Shown here piece after piece: positions 12,268 to 24,700 of a DNA stretch of 64,000 bases (position 1 is its first letter; every line of letters begins with the position of its first letter). The position numbers and the translations under genes are program-made. The notes beneath the pieces were generated by a model, which did not search any database, was not told the origin of the DNA, and was given only the letters and a program-made list of their open reading frames with translations. Location: assembly GCA_008704415.1 (NCBI GenBank), contig VXIS01000047.1, positions 149,560-213,559 of the forward strand, in the 5' to 3' direction. This DNA comes from Sphaerosporella brunnea (taxonomy: Eukaryota; Ascomycota; Pezizomycetes; Pezizales; Pyronemataceae).

Positions 12268-12663
12268 TCATGCAGGCTTTACCAATAAGACATGCACTGC
12301 TTGGGGGCAAGATATTGTCTCCAGGAGCATGAATGGGCAATCATGCCTCCCCCGGATGCCGAAGATGTGATGAAATTTTAGATTGCGGTGCATGGTCAAC
12401 AGAAGCGGCCCCATTTGTTTGTCCTCTGGTCGATATGGAATGCGGTGTGTAAGGCGGCGACGCTCATTGCGACAGTCACGAGCAGTATCCATAATGCGTG
12501 GATTGCTGAGGATGCAATGGCTTTGGATCGCGGCCGCAACACCAAACGGCAGTTCGATCAAAACGGCGTATTTCTCAACTGACATACACCAGGGACGAAC
12601 GCAAACTATATCCTCTGCTCTGTTGCACCCGCGTGTTTGCAATACGGCTCGCTCATCGAACAT
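12268..12663 (-). other. open frame of about 130 codons, unknown
   Basis: An ATG near 12663 opens a frame running to about 12268. It has Cys- and Arg-containing segments and no recognised motif. It lies immediately beside the MITE at 12.69 kb and just upstream of the decayed minus-strand gene, so it could be that gene's 5' part. The antisense strand is also open. This is a low-support call. Confidence 0.2.
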
Positions 12664-12685
12664 ATATATCGGTAGCAATCCACAG

Positions 12686-13030
12686 CAGTGTTCCTAATAG
12701 CCGGCCCAAAAAGCCCGGCTGTGCGGGCGGGCTGCCACAAGGCAGCAGCCCGGGTGTCTCAAAATCATGACGGGCTGGATGGCGGGCTGTCGGGCTGCCA
12801 TTCACTTTCGACTGAGGTGAACCTGTCATGCAACCATCAGTTTGACCTAGTTACGTCGTAAACTGAAGAAACGGAAGACTGTTTCTGCGTAGCTGTTGCT
12901 CCATGCCTCATAGCGCATGATCCATGCACCCGCTGGAAGCCCGCCAGCCAGCCCGACGTGGGCTGCAGCCCAAACAGCCCGCCCGTTTTTTCTATCAGCC
13001 CGACGGGTGGGCTGGCTATTAGGAACACTG
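12686..13030. mobile_element. hAT-type MITE, 345 bp
   Basis: The terminal inverted repeats CAGTGTTCCTAATAGCC (left) and their exact complement (right end GGCTATTAGGAACACTG) bound the element. It is flanked by a perfect 8-bp target duplication, ATCCACAG, at 12678-12685 and 13031-13038. The interior is rich in GGGCTG/CAGCCC and has no transposase frame. TIRs starting CAGTG with an 8-bp duplication are characteristic of the hAT superfamily. The intact duplication suggests a fairly recent insertion. Degenerate relatives are at 51.28 and 54.36 kb. Confidence 0.9.
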
Positions 13031-13039
13031 ATCCACAGT

Positions 13040-14980
13040 GGCGGCACCAGCGCAGTCACTCCTGGGTCCCAGGATCCCCTCCACGGCAGCCGTCTGGAGT
13101 GATTATACGGACTATAACTATTTCCAACAACCGCGACTAGCAGGATGATGGTGACCCAGCTGACGGCTGTGGCTTCCAATTTCACCACCGACATGCAGAA
13201 ATGCGGTGTTTGATCGGTTGTACAGTTACGACATGACGTCGGCAGTAGTAAGCAAGGACCCGGCAGGCGCGTTTGAAACACCTATTGATTGCCCTTTCTC
13301 GATGGAGCGAGTGATATCCAATGCTCACCCGACGGTGGAGAACAAAACCCCGGTAAGGCCCACCCCCGCTTTCCGGCCCACATTCAATAACCCGCGCGGT
13401 TTCTGACCGGATCTAACACGAAGGGGTTTCAGCTCCAGTCGCTGCGAGTTAGAGTTAGGAGTATTGTTTGTGTTCTGACGGAACTCTGAAAACTGCACAC
13501 CGTGACGACACCGTGAAACGAAAGATGTAAGCTATGTCCATCATCCATAGAGAGTAGCTGGCAGTGCTGGGAATCCGAGCATTGGTTCGGCAAGATGTCA
13601 AGGCCTGTCAGTTCCGTCAAACCCCGTCTCGTGGGTGTATTCACCGACCAAGTCCAGTGAGCCACTGTCCTCACAACTTAAGCTTGAATCAATCATCTCT
13701 GTAACATTTCCCATCTCGTTCGCAAACCTAAACTACGATTCTGTCTGGGGACTTTTGGGTGGCGGAACAACGAAACCCAGGAAAAGTTTATTCTAGTTCC
13801 GGACACGTGGATTCAAACAGCACGCGCCGCTCATGTCTTCTCCCACGGCGACCACATTCGAGACGTATCATCGAAATTTCTCGCTGGAACTTAGAAACCT
13901 GCTGGGCACTGTGGGCGATCAAACTCAAGGCACAAGCCCAGAAGACATGTAAGCCAGAGGGGTTTTCCCAAATTACAGGGCGACGGGCTGGCGGAGCAAT
14001 TCGGATTGAAACCATACCCTGTCTGACAATTTGGATCCCCTTTGGACCAGGCTGTCAAGTCCATTTCTGTTCCTGAGCTCGACGTGCTTTCGTTGCGCGG
14101 ATTCCGCTTTGGGCGGTTTGTTGGGAGTTTGGCGGTGACTCCGATCGTGGGAGTGAGTCGATGTATTAATATAGGGATTCCGTTTCGGCGATATCTTCAT
14201 CCCCCATTGATTGTCGTCAAGACCCCCACCAGCGGAGCCCGCCAAACTGCTGATACCACGCCGCCTGCATTACATCTTCGCAGCAGTCATCAACCTATCT
14301 ATATGGGCCCTGAAATCCCATCTCCTTTGTTCGCAGTGCGGAACGTAGGCAATGGAAAAGCGTAGAGAACGGTTGTATAACGGTCACGAAGACGTGGACG
14401 TGGACATACGTTTGTTCGATATTCTAAGCCGCCCAAGCGCAGATGGACTGAACGTGGTAGAAGTAAATCAGTGAGATCAGAAATAGATAAGATCACTGAT
14501 ATTAACTATCTTCCGCTGCTTATATCAGTTGCCCATGGCCATGTATAGAAAGCGTACATCTCCTAGAGCGAGATCTACGCGTACCACATTTTCGATCATT
14601 GAAGCATGACCTTCTCCCGCTTGGTCCCTTCCTCCTTTGAACTACTCACCTTGCCCTGCTCCCCATCTTGCAAACACCACGAATCGTTTACGGACGAACC
14701 CAAAGTAAGCGCGCCTGCATCCCACCTGTAGAATAGACTCAACGGATTGCGCATCAATTGCGACGTCGTGGAATACAACCCGCTTTGGCTTATCATGTGT
14801 TCGCGCGTGTTTCGTGGCTAACATGACCATAACCACCAACGAGTGGTTTAAGAAGCTCTTCCGTCTTGGGTACGATCCACGTCATCTTCTTTGATATAGC
14901 CACTGTCGCTGATGCAAACTGATGCTGTAGTGAGAAGCCGGGTGTTGAGACTGCGGAGATTGGGCTCCCAGCTCTGCACT
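13040..14980. other. no gene recognised
   Basis: Nothing supportable. A perfect 8-bp hairpin arm pair (ACTGATAT...ATATCAGT) lies near 14495-14529. Short frames on both strands lack motifs. Confidence 0.4.
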
Positions 14981-15003
14981 CATATTGGATGGAGAGAGAG
15001 AAG

Positions 15004-15510
15004 TTCCCATTGACGCGAGACATGTTCCTGTTCAAGCAGGGCGTTGCTGGTGCCTCTGGTTCCACCTCTCATACCGTCGCTGCCCCCGCGGACGTCACGC
15101 CCGCCGCTCTGTCCGCCGATGTCTCCGCCGCGGAGGGCACTGCTGCCGTTGCCACTGACTCCGCCCATGCTGGGCGCACCGTTTTTTCCACCGCCTCTGC
15201 CGCCTTGTATCGCCCCGGATGAGTCGTCCCGTTACCTGGCCCGGGCTATGGCTCCGATCGGCCGACGGCATCTCCTGGCAGCCTGGTGTGCGCTGTTCAC
15301 GCTGTGGCTTGTTCCACGACCCAGGCTCGTGGCGCCTTCAATAGTGGTACCAAGGTTGCTGCCAACAGGTCGCCGCGCCCGCGTCGTGTTGCGGCTGTGC
15401 GTGGGGCCCCGCGAAGGTAAGTGCGTCTCTATTTTTTATTTTTTTCAATTTGTACCTCAATTTTCAATTACAAAAACAGTTGTTTTCCGGAATACTTCTC
15501 GTTCTTAGAC
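15004..15510 (+). other. possible Ala/Val-rich coding segment with intron
   Basis: A frame starting at ATG 15022 is rich in Ala, Val, Thr and Ser. It is interrupted once by TGA near 15222, then stays open to about 15416, ending in a basic segment (RSPRPRRVAAVRGAPRR). A canonical-looking intron follows (GTAAGT at about 15417, T-rich body, AAAAACAG at about 15479). The composition is low-complexity, so this may be a disordered protein or simply GC-rich sequence. No family is recognised. Confidence 0.2.
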
Positions 15511-15519
15511 AGTTAGTCA

Positions 15520-18500
15520 ATGCGTGCGTGTCGTTGTGATAATCAAAGCACGCACATACATGACGAGAACGCTACACACAAGGGTAGATACAAAGTGGAA
15601 CTAGGAACGCAGGTACAGAACATATATTTCAATTGGAAAGGTGTGTCTGATAACACCGAGCAATATCAGTGATACTTGCAGCTTGACGCAGTCAACGGAT
15701 GGTAGTACCATTCACGTTGGTTGCTGAGTAGAGGTGCAAGTCTCGTTGTTCGTTTGTATTTCTCCATTGTTGGCGTTGTCAACTTTCGCGACGGACGTGA
15801 CACACCTGGACTAGACGAATAGGTTCCCTGTGCCCATGCGTAAGCATCTGCGCCCACTCCGAGCAGGACACGAGTGAAGCCCGATGAACCTCGGCTCTTT
15901 AACCCTAACTGTAAGACGATCGAGGCCCCGGAGTTATAACCCGCAGCGGCCTGGGTGGTGTATGACACGGCCAAGGTTGCGTTTGCTTTATGCAGTATCG
16001 GGACTGGAAAGTGTAGCAACCATGAACCCATCGAGGCAGGCAGATAAATTGACGATCGCGGCTCCGGCCATGCAAATACAGTGACCTGCGTCTGCTGTCA
16101 ATGCAACGGTATGAAGAATGGACGAGACTCGTTCGATGGTTGCTCACTGTATCATACGGTGCGTGATGGTGCACTGGAAAAACCGACTCGCCACCCGCAC
16201 GAATTGCTAAAGCTCGCCGAGCAGCCACCGCCGTTTCCTGAATTGCTGCCGCCACCTGTCCGGATCGTGGAAAGCATTTCCACCTTCGCGCGTGGTGGCC
16301 GCAAAACCGACCTGCGCTTAGTGGTGGACACGAGCCGGCTTGAGACGCGCCCGTGCGTAGGCCGGAAGTCAGCTGTTCCAATTCCCAGGCTCGGCTCGCA
16401 GGCTCCAGCCGTCCCGGTGTTTTTCGCAAAAATCAGGGCACAGGGTAATTTGACCCCAGGACTGCATTCCAGAATGCTGGACTGCCTATACAAGATTGGT
16501 ATCCCTACAGCTCTGGCCCCGTATCCGCCTCGCCTGCGTAATCAGAGTGTTCAACGGCATCCACGCTCTGCGTGCCTGCAACCTTCTCGCGGAACATGTT
16601 CCTGCGGATATAGCGAAAGCCGATGTCAAGTGAACTCCGCGGCCCGGTGATGCTGGGCTCACAGCTGGTGTCTGAGTGCAGCACTCAACGTGTGTTCTTT
16701 GAGCAGTAAGCAACACCCCACCGTCTCTCCGTCGGCAGGACCCGCAGTAGCCGAGTCTGTGATCGATGCCACCCCCACTGTGGCGACATGACCCATTTGT
16801 TGTCCTGCGGCGTGCTGGCCTGATGAGACGGGCGGTGAAAGTTCGACGGCGGCGGTGGTGGTGGCGTGGGTTGAGCTGGGTGGGACATCTAACAGCAGGT
16901 ACGTGCACGGAACGAACGCAATTCTATGTAAAAGCCGAGACCCAGCTCGAGCAAGACCTACCGTCGTTCAGGACGGCGTGTGCTCAAATTTGGCGGGATC
17001 GATACTGCGCGGCCTCGCGGCTCGTGTGAATCACTATCTGTGGGTATGTTGCGCACGCTGGCATCGATCTGTCAGAGAAGAATGTACTTGGGTGGACGAA
17101 CCCAGGAAGGGCTAACATGGGTTGATGATCGCTCGCCACCTAGGGAGATGTTCACAAGAGGTGCAAACCCCGGTTGTTAGCAGCATTACCAATCTCCACG
17201 AACCGACAGCGGCTTTGCTTCGCCTCAGATACATGTGTCTTAGTAGTTACCGAATAAGTTAGCTAGCAGGCGAGATTGAAAATCCTGTATGATCCGCCGT
17301 GGGGGCTATACAGCAAGTGTTGAATTATTGACTACAACAAACACAATATTTACAATAGTGGAAAAAGCAAGGAAAAAACAAGGGCAAAGTGCAACGATGA
17401 AAGCAATTCGCTAGCATGGGCAAAGAGGCCAGCTTTTCTCCCATCTGAGGCACGGCATTATAAAACTCCTGAGGGCGAAACACGATCAACAGGGACCAAA
17501 AGGTCAGGCGAGCGTAAAGAAACACCATGCCTGGCGGTATATGTCACAGAATCCGCCGTAAAAATTGAGAAAATATAATCCACATCGACGGCTCATGTGT
17601 TCTTGGCAAAAGAACTGCGCGGTGGCACAGGCACGTTTGTCTACGCCTAGCGAATCAGGTGGCATTGCAGGACTGTGCTCAAAACAAATTACCGAATTGA
17701 AGACAGGAAGGACGCTCAAAACATGGGAACAAACAAACCAGGACATAGCTCCATCACTCCTTCATTGCCTGTGCATGCCGGCCAGACTTTCCCCAATAAA
17801 CGCTGAGAACATTGAACCCGACGATGTCGACTGGAATTGCGAGCATTCCCAAAACAGCATCGTAGAGTCCGATGGACTCAGGAGTGCGCCGTGGCACCAG
17901 AGTAGCGAGGATCAGTCTCCCACCACAACGACGCACAAATCTTTTTTAACGCTGTGGTGGACAAGATTGACGGGGATGATATACCCAAAGCCCGGCATTA
18001 CGTCGCCAGAGCTTGATCAGGGATCCCGGATCGGCTTCCTCAAGCAAATGCAGCCTTTCGGGAGAATGGCTTTTATGGTGGCCACCAACGGCGGTGCAAA
18101 CGCAGTTGGAAGTCCCAGCGGGTCGACGGTGGTAAGCGCCTCGGTAACCCTTATGCTGACGGCACCTGCAATCTCGAAGGCAACGGGTTGGTTCGCCATT
18201 GAGCTTAGATGTGAAAGACAGGTAGGGAAACTGATGTTTCTGGATCCATGTCTCGTATGGCGTAGGTGCTATTCGCAGCGCTGGAGGGTGTAATATCGAG
18301 TATTCGAACGCTCACTGCGCGTCACTCGGTGCGCCGCAGTCATGACGGATCACCTCTCGCGACGCACATGTGATAGTTGCAGCACAATGAGAGCTGGCAA
18401 CGTGGTTCAGCGCGGGATCATGCATTCCCCAATATTGCAATCGCCTGCAGATCGATTGAACGGTCGAATATGTCTGGAGTGGTATCCAGATGCGGATTAC

Positions 18501-20570
18501 TATCTACGTTGCGCGCCTAGGTGTTTGTGGGGATATTGGACATCGTAGTGGCGTTGTGGTTCCTCACAACGAGAGTCACCATTGCCTAGACCTGCCGCAC
18601 CGCCCAGTTCAAGTTTCGCCACGTTGAATATCTGTGTCCTGATGTGTGGTACCTCATCCTCGATTGAATGTTTCGCATATCAGCGATTCCTGACGTTGCC
18701 GAGTGTGCCAATCTGCACTGACTTGGGTAATAGCGTTACGAATGAGCACCGCAGTCAGTTGAACCAGACCGTCCACGCCAGCTGGGCCAGCGCTATCGCG
18801 CTGCGGCGCTTTCTCTGTGGTCGGAGAGGCATCCAAGTTGACGACAACCGCTGTCTGTCGTAGGGCTCGTAACGGACTCTGATTGAGCGGAAACAAATTG
18901 CATCGCTTGCCTTTCGCGTCGCTCCATGGTTACTGCACTGGCATTGTGCAAGGATGCATAATAATGATGGGTACAGCGTGTGCTAGGGAACGGGAATACC
19001 TTCGACAGATTTTTGCGATGCGCTTTGATGGCCAAGCACTCGCCCTGCGCCCTGGGGTGTCGTCCATAATCTGTCGGCCACGCTGAGACTTTTGCTTGTT
19101 TACCACACATTATGTGCCGCTGGACTCCTCGATGGCAGCACACAAGCCAGCTTACAATCCCTACGCATCTGATCACTGCGGATCTGTGCACTTAGCCTAA
19201 AAGGTTGGTACTCACCACAAGACAAAGCACAACGATGAGAACAGCAGGTCTCACCGGTCTGCTAAGGTGATGATCGGAGAGGGCTACCTGTAGGGAAGAG
19301 TTGATCGACCGCGAACTAGACGATCGAACGTAAAAGAATGTAGCACTCGGGTTTCTACTCGCGTGGAAAAATGGAATCGAAATGGGTTGTAGGCCATTGT
19401 CCATTTTCCAAAGTGGGTGAGCTCGGGTTTTCCAGGTTGCTTCGCTTTGTCGTCGCTGCATGAGTACACCTATCCAATACAAGGAGAGTAACATTCGCCG
19501 CTCCCTGCTCTGGCCTTCGGGATACAACCGCTATTCATCCGATTAAGAGCTCCGGGGGGTCGCTCAACCCGCGGGGACGTCACCCGTGTCCGCTACACGT
19601 TGCGCTGTTCCTCCGTCGCGTCAAAACTGCTCAGGTGCAGTTTCCAAACTCAATTCTTGTTTCGTTAAGTCGCATGTCCACACGAAGCAGGATATTTGTT
19701 GACGGACATCTCCCCTTAGAACCCCCGTCGCAGGAAGGCCATGACGTAAGCCAGCAGGGCACGTATATCCTACGTGACATCGTAAATCTCTGCCCAGACC
19801 CAACCCAATAACGCACGGAACCATGGAGGCCCTTGCGTGATGACACTTCCGGGGCTTGGTACGCCTACGTGTTGTTGAGGATGCCCGCTACGCCCGCTTG
19901 CGCCACAATCTGAAAGGCAGTATTGATCAGCTGTATCAGCTGATATTCCAATATCGGTCCGTGGGTTGTCTATCGGGAGACGCTGTTCGCACCGGGGGTC
20001 GCGCCCTTTCCGTAAGTCAAGTCAAGTAGTCACGCCAAATCGCGCTGCGGCGATCTGCGAGGCCCGTTTCGCTTTGACGTGGTCTCGGCCTCCTGTGGTT
20101 TTCGTTGACACCCAGAATGTTGCGCTTCGTGGCCAATCCCCCAAATCGACGCCTCCTTCTGTTTCATACCGCATCCTCAGGAATTACCTCGATACATGCG
20201 GCTCTGTGTACATTTTCGCTCGCACAGGCGGCAATGGAAATCACGTTGGAAGGGTCTCTTTTCGTTTTGGTTGCCACACACCCTGACATCCGCACAAGCG
20301 GTACATTGGCGGTCCGTTCATCCTGCGCTGAGCATGGGTGTTTGAGTGTATGTCGATGAGCTGCTTTTTCACTCCGTGAGGCATGTTTCCGCACAATGAT
20401 TTGGATGGCTGCAGCTGATACCTTCGCGATGACATGACCGACCGTATACGTACAAGAGAGAGACCTTCGTTGTAGCAGGATGGGCACCAGCGAGCGGTCT
20501 CCTGTGGGTACGACCTTGACACGGACACCCCGTTTCGCCTCCTCAACAGAACTGAACGCCATTTCCCATT
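15520..20570. other. no secure gene; several long overlapping open frames
   Basis: Frames of 189 codons (plus, 16081-16650) and 242 codons (plus, 17565-18293) are the longest, but both start at non-ATG codons. They face equally long frames on the other strand and show no motif. At 19931-19953 two CAGCTG boxes three bases apart form a perfect palindrome (ATCAGCT-GTATC-AGCTGAT). I cannot support any gene, RNA or mobile element here. Confidence 0.35.
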
Positions 20571-20812
20571 TGCTCAGTGTCGCGCAAGCGAGCAAACAGC
20601 GCAGAAACAACGTAGCGCCGGTGCGGAGCCGGCAAAACCAGTGTTTCCGGATGCTCCTGCTGCCCAGACTAGCTGCTGGTGATCGCCCTCTGCGACCGCA
20701 TCCTCTGTCATTCCCTCAGCGTCGTGCCTGTCCGCTATTTTCATCTGAAATAATCGCACTAAGAGACTCTTCGCCGCGCCCACAAAGCCCGGCGAGACTC
20801 AGTCTCGGCCAT

Positions 20813-21720
20813 CCTACATAGAATCGTGTTCGTTCTGTAGATATCTCACCGCACGAGCCCCACCTAAATCCCGTCCACCACCACCGCCCCACCCGCCGCC
20901 CATCAAACGCTCACGACTCACTTTGACCGGTACAGCAAATCGAGCGTGTTGGCGGTGCCTGGCAGCATTGAGGACGGCATCGATCACACCCTCGGCCAGC
21001 GGGCGGCTGCTCCGAGTCCTGCTGACGAAGAGGACGATGCGAGGCAGGATTCCTACAAGAAAGTCAGCGGACAACGGCATTTGTATGATGCTTTTCGCTC
21101 AAAGAACTCCCCGTCCAGGCAATGCTTGTGAAGCAGCTACAAGTCACACTCGGCGGGGAGCGGAACTTTTGTTATGCGCGGGACTAAATGTTAAAGGCCC
21201 CACGGCAGGCGGCATCATGGTGCCGGTCATGTTTTGGCAAAGCAGGCGGCGCCCCTGACTCGCCATATCAATGAATCGTGCTATTGTATTTTTTATCCTA
21301 ATGTACATATTCTCGCAAACGCATGCTATGAACGCATACCCGTCATCTGAATGTGTCAGCAATCGGCTGGCTCGCTGGGCTACGGACCGCAACGGAGACG
21401 ACAATGACGACGAGTAGCAGAGAGTTGTGAGTGTGTCTTCGGTAAGGAGTGTTTCGGACACAGAACTGCTTTCCAGATCTTCATCATAATCCGGACCAAC
21501 TGACTCTGGGTGTGAGCCTTCCCGCGGGGGCCGTGTGTTTCTCGCTCTCCAAGACCCCACAGAGGCAGGAACAGTTCGAAACCGCAAGATCAACATATTG
21601 AATGGGTCATACCTTGTTACCGAACGCTCCCTTGGAGATGTGTTTTCCAGTCGATGACTCTCATCGTCAGTTATCCAATATGGCCGCCAGCATTGCCGTG
21701 TGGATATGTCGCGACCTACG
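20813..21720 (-). other. candidate multi-exon gene, unknown product
   Basis: On the minus strand an open segment up to about 21720 reads into a 151-codon frame across a possible 80-nt intron (GTATGA donor near 21613, CTTGGAG acceptor) with matching phase. This gives a Ser/Glu/Asp-rich region followed by a Cys-containing hydrophobic stretch. Further down, a good GTGAGT...CTACAG intron (20921-20834, 88 nt) would join a Leu/Val-rich exon to a short terminal exon ending at about 20813. A stop near 21144 separates the two halves, so one more intron or a nonsense mutation is required. No family is recognised. The opposite strand is also open. Confidence 0.2.
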
Positions 21721-21729
21721 CCTCCAGAT

Positions 21730-24700
21730 CTTGCAAAAACGGGGTCAGCGAAACATCAGCGGGCCAAACCCAGCCCGCGGCGCCAGCAAACACATCAGCC
21801 GAATTGTACATATATCCGTGCAAACAATGCTTACTGCCCATAATCATCCCGGACTCGTGTTTCCAACACATCAAAGCATCCGGCGCTGCGGTAGCCTAGC
21901 CTTTAGCCAGCACGACCCTCAAGTTGTTGGTTTCTCTAGCCTGAGTCACTACGGTACTCAGCAACCGCACTGACGACTGTTTGTTTCCTACGACGCAGAT
22001 CCCGCCACCAGAGATCGCGGGGCGCAGTTTTTACAGTTGACGATGGTGACGATTTGGCATGAACGTCGAGCCATGGAACGACTGCTTATCACCACACACT
22101 GTCAGCCAAAAGCTTTGTCTACGCATGTTGGAGGCAAAGTGGTCGTTACATCCCGGGCACGATTGCATGTAGCGGGACAGTCAGTGTTTCAATCGCAGGT
22201 GGCCAAGGCTGGTTCGTAATCCGACGTCAGCATACCCGGACGCAAGTCACGGCCGACCACGACGCGCGGTTGAGCACTGTCAGCTGAAGACGTAGTCAAC
22301 AAGAACGTGAGCCCCGCAAAGAGGACGCGACGGATCGCGTTGGCGCAATTCAAGCCGCAGTTATTCCGCCACCTGGAAGATTCGCAGCCAAAACGTGTTA
22401 TGGCCCGCTCCATGCGCAGCGATAATTGCGCGGTATTTGTCTTGGTTGCCAGCCGCACGCGCTGACCTCGCAGCGATGCTCTTGATGGGCCGGGAATCGG
22501 CACATTCGCTGGCCAGTGGTGTTGGCAGTCCTGTGCTTCACCAGAGATCGCTTCGTAACCTGGTTCCAGGAATTCGAAATGACAGGCTCTGGCAGGCGTC
22601 CACCATAATGTTGATGCTCCAGACTCGATCCTGGACCACGCTCAACACACCGGTTGTGGTGAGAACAGTCCAGTTGTCACTCGATTGCGACCTGCTCCCC
22701 AGCCCGGTGTTCACATCGCACATGAGGGGGCGACGGGTCGGAAGCCCGGAACCTGCGGCGCGCCAGCCGCGGAAGCTGCGACTGTCGAGAACACAATGCG
22801 GACAGACATCTGCACATCACATGTCTTCTAATCAGCAGAGAGCTCACAAATTCAGCGACTGAAACGTCGTTGCAGCTTCCGAACGTTTTGTTATAAAAGT
22901 GAGAGTTTGCCTGTAGTGCATTTCGGTGCGCTACGCGTGGGTACAAGTTTGAAGGTCAACAGCGAAGCGGGCTGTCCGCGAGTTTCTTGTGTTCATGCGG
23001 GGCTGCGGCAAGACCTGAAGCCGAGATCCAGGAGCATGGTACCGCCTGATGAGAGCGCCGGAAGAAATAAGCAAAGCGCTGAACTTCGATTTTATTGTTG
23101 GCAGTCTGCAGGATGGGTCGCATGTTTTAATTTTCAGATGGCGATAGGTTGGATGGTTCTTTCTGAAAAGTGAGAGCGGCACCTTTACCGAATATCCGGG
23201 CACAAAGCGAGTCGACGGCCCACGGTAACTCTGCCGACTTTGGCGTGGCCGCCCGATTCCTGGGTTTCTGCATGTCGCGGTTGCTTTGCTCAAGTCGGTC
23301 CCCGCCGGCCGTTAAATTTGGCAGCTCGTTGTTTCAAGGTTTCGGCGGTAGCCGCCCGGAATGTGGATTTATGGTTCGCTGCCGGAAGTACACGTGGTGC
23401 CTCTGACCTGATAGCAATCTGGGCGGCGGATTGGCAGTCTTATAGTGCAGGCACGTATCCGCCTGGTCGTCGCACGTGCGTGGTTGGTGGAGATGGGCGG
23501 AGATGGACGCCACAACCACAGCCGTGGTCCCCACCAGAGCAAAAGAGGCATCAAGCACACAAAGCAGATGCTCTCTACGATCCAGTGCTTTCCGCTCTGA
23601 CCGTCCCCCCACTTGCGTGCTGGCTTTCAGAAATGCCCTCTATGGACTGTGGAAAGCTTGGTCCAACGAAAACAAGCATGAGCAATAGCCAGCAATCCCG
23701 TATCCTACCCACACCAGCAATGGGCAGACCGAGCAAACGAACCCCGCGTCTGCGACAAGGTGGTGCCATTGGCGGCACCCGGAATTGCGGGGTTTCAGAC
23801 CATGGCGAATCTCTCGGTGGCGGTGAATCTCTCGGCACAGCCTAAGCGCCACTGCGAACCTAACTGCGACAAATATTACTGGGGCGCATGCGAGCGGTAT
23901 GCCCGGATGACACAGAGCGCGGGTCCATCCCAGCCAACAGCGCGCCTCACAGCGAGAGCCAGGGGCAGATGGGCACTAAATTGATTATTGGGGTTACGGC
24001 CTCAGCATTCGCTCTGCACTTTGGTCCCCACCACTTCGTTCCCTTTGACTACCATCTATACCGTGTCCGCTGCTTACTCTGCAACGACGACAGGCGTGCG
24101 ATAACTATGTCTATAGCTGCCTGCTCCACATCAATCCCAAAGCTTAAACTGCCAGGGTAGAGCCGCCTCGGATTAAGTGAACATAGCGCGGAAAGGTCTG
24201 ACGGGAAATCGGCGAAGCGGACAGAGCAACGACATGGCCAGCGGACCAGGGCCCCGGGTCACTTGGCAGTCCAAACCGTAGCGGCCGCGGACCCGAGAAT
24301 CTATGAGTTCCTCCGAAAGCGCGGCCCATACCTGCCGCATTCCCGTTGTGGCAATGAGACCTGAGGCGGTAGAACACTACATACCGTGCACCCCCCTGTC
24401 CTCAGCACGATAGGTTTCACAGTGCTCAATTCTATCGGACCCAATGAGCCATGCTGGGCCTCTGCGATTTCAAACTGATTGAGGGATGCGGCGGTTGAGC
24501 GTCCCCATCCGGAGATGATCACTGCGTGGCGTGAAATCCACGTTGCGTGTGTTATAGCTGTGTGGAACATGCGCAGCTGCGGCTGCGGCCAGAGGACGGT
24601 GGTGGCTGGACCCAGAGCAGTCGGTGGGGGGAAAGCGCCAAAAGGCGGGTGGCCAACCACGGACACAACTGGTATGCGGGCGGCGATGCATCACTCCAAC

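Noticed and set aside
16327..16355. ACACGAGCCGGCTTGAG resembling a hAT terminal repeat
   Set aside because: No inverted partner or target duplication was found within a plausible distance.
17565..18293. 242-codon open frame, the second longest uninterrupted one on the plus strand
   Set aside because: It starts at TTG, has no conserved motif, and the opposite strand also shows protein-like frames over the same bases. It is compatible with chance in GC-rich DNA.
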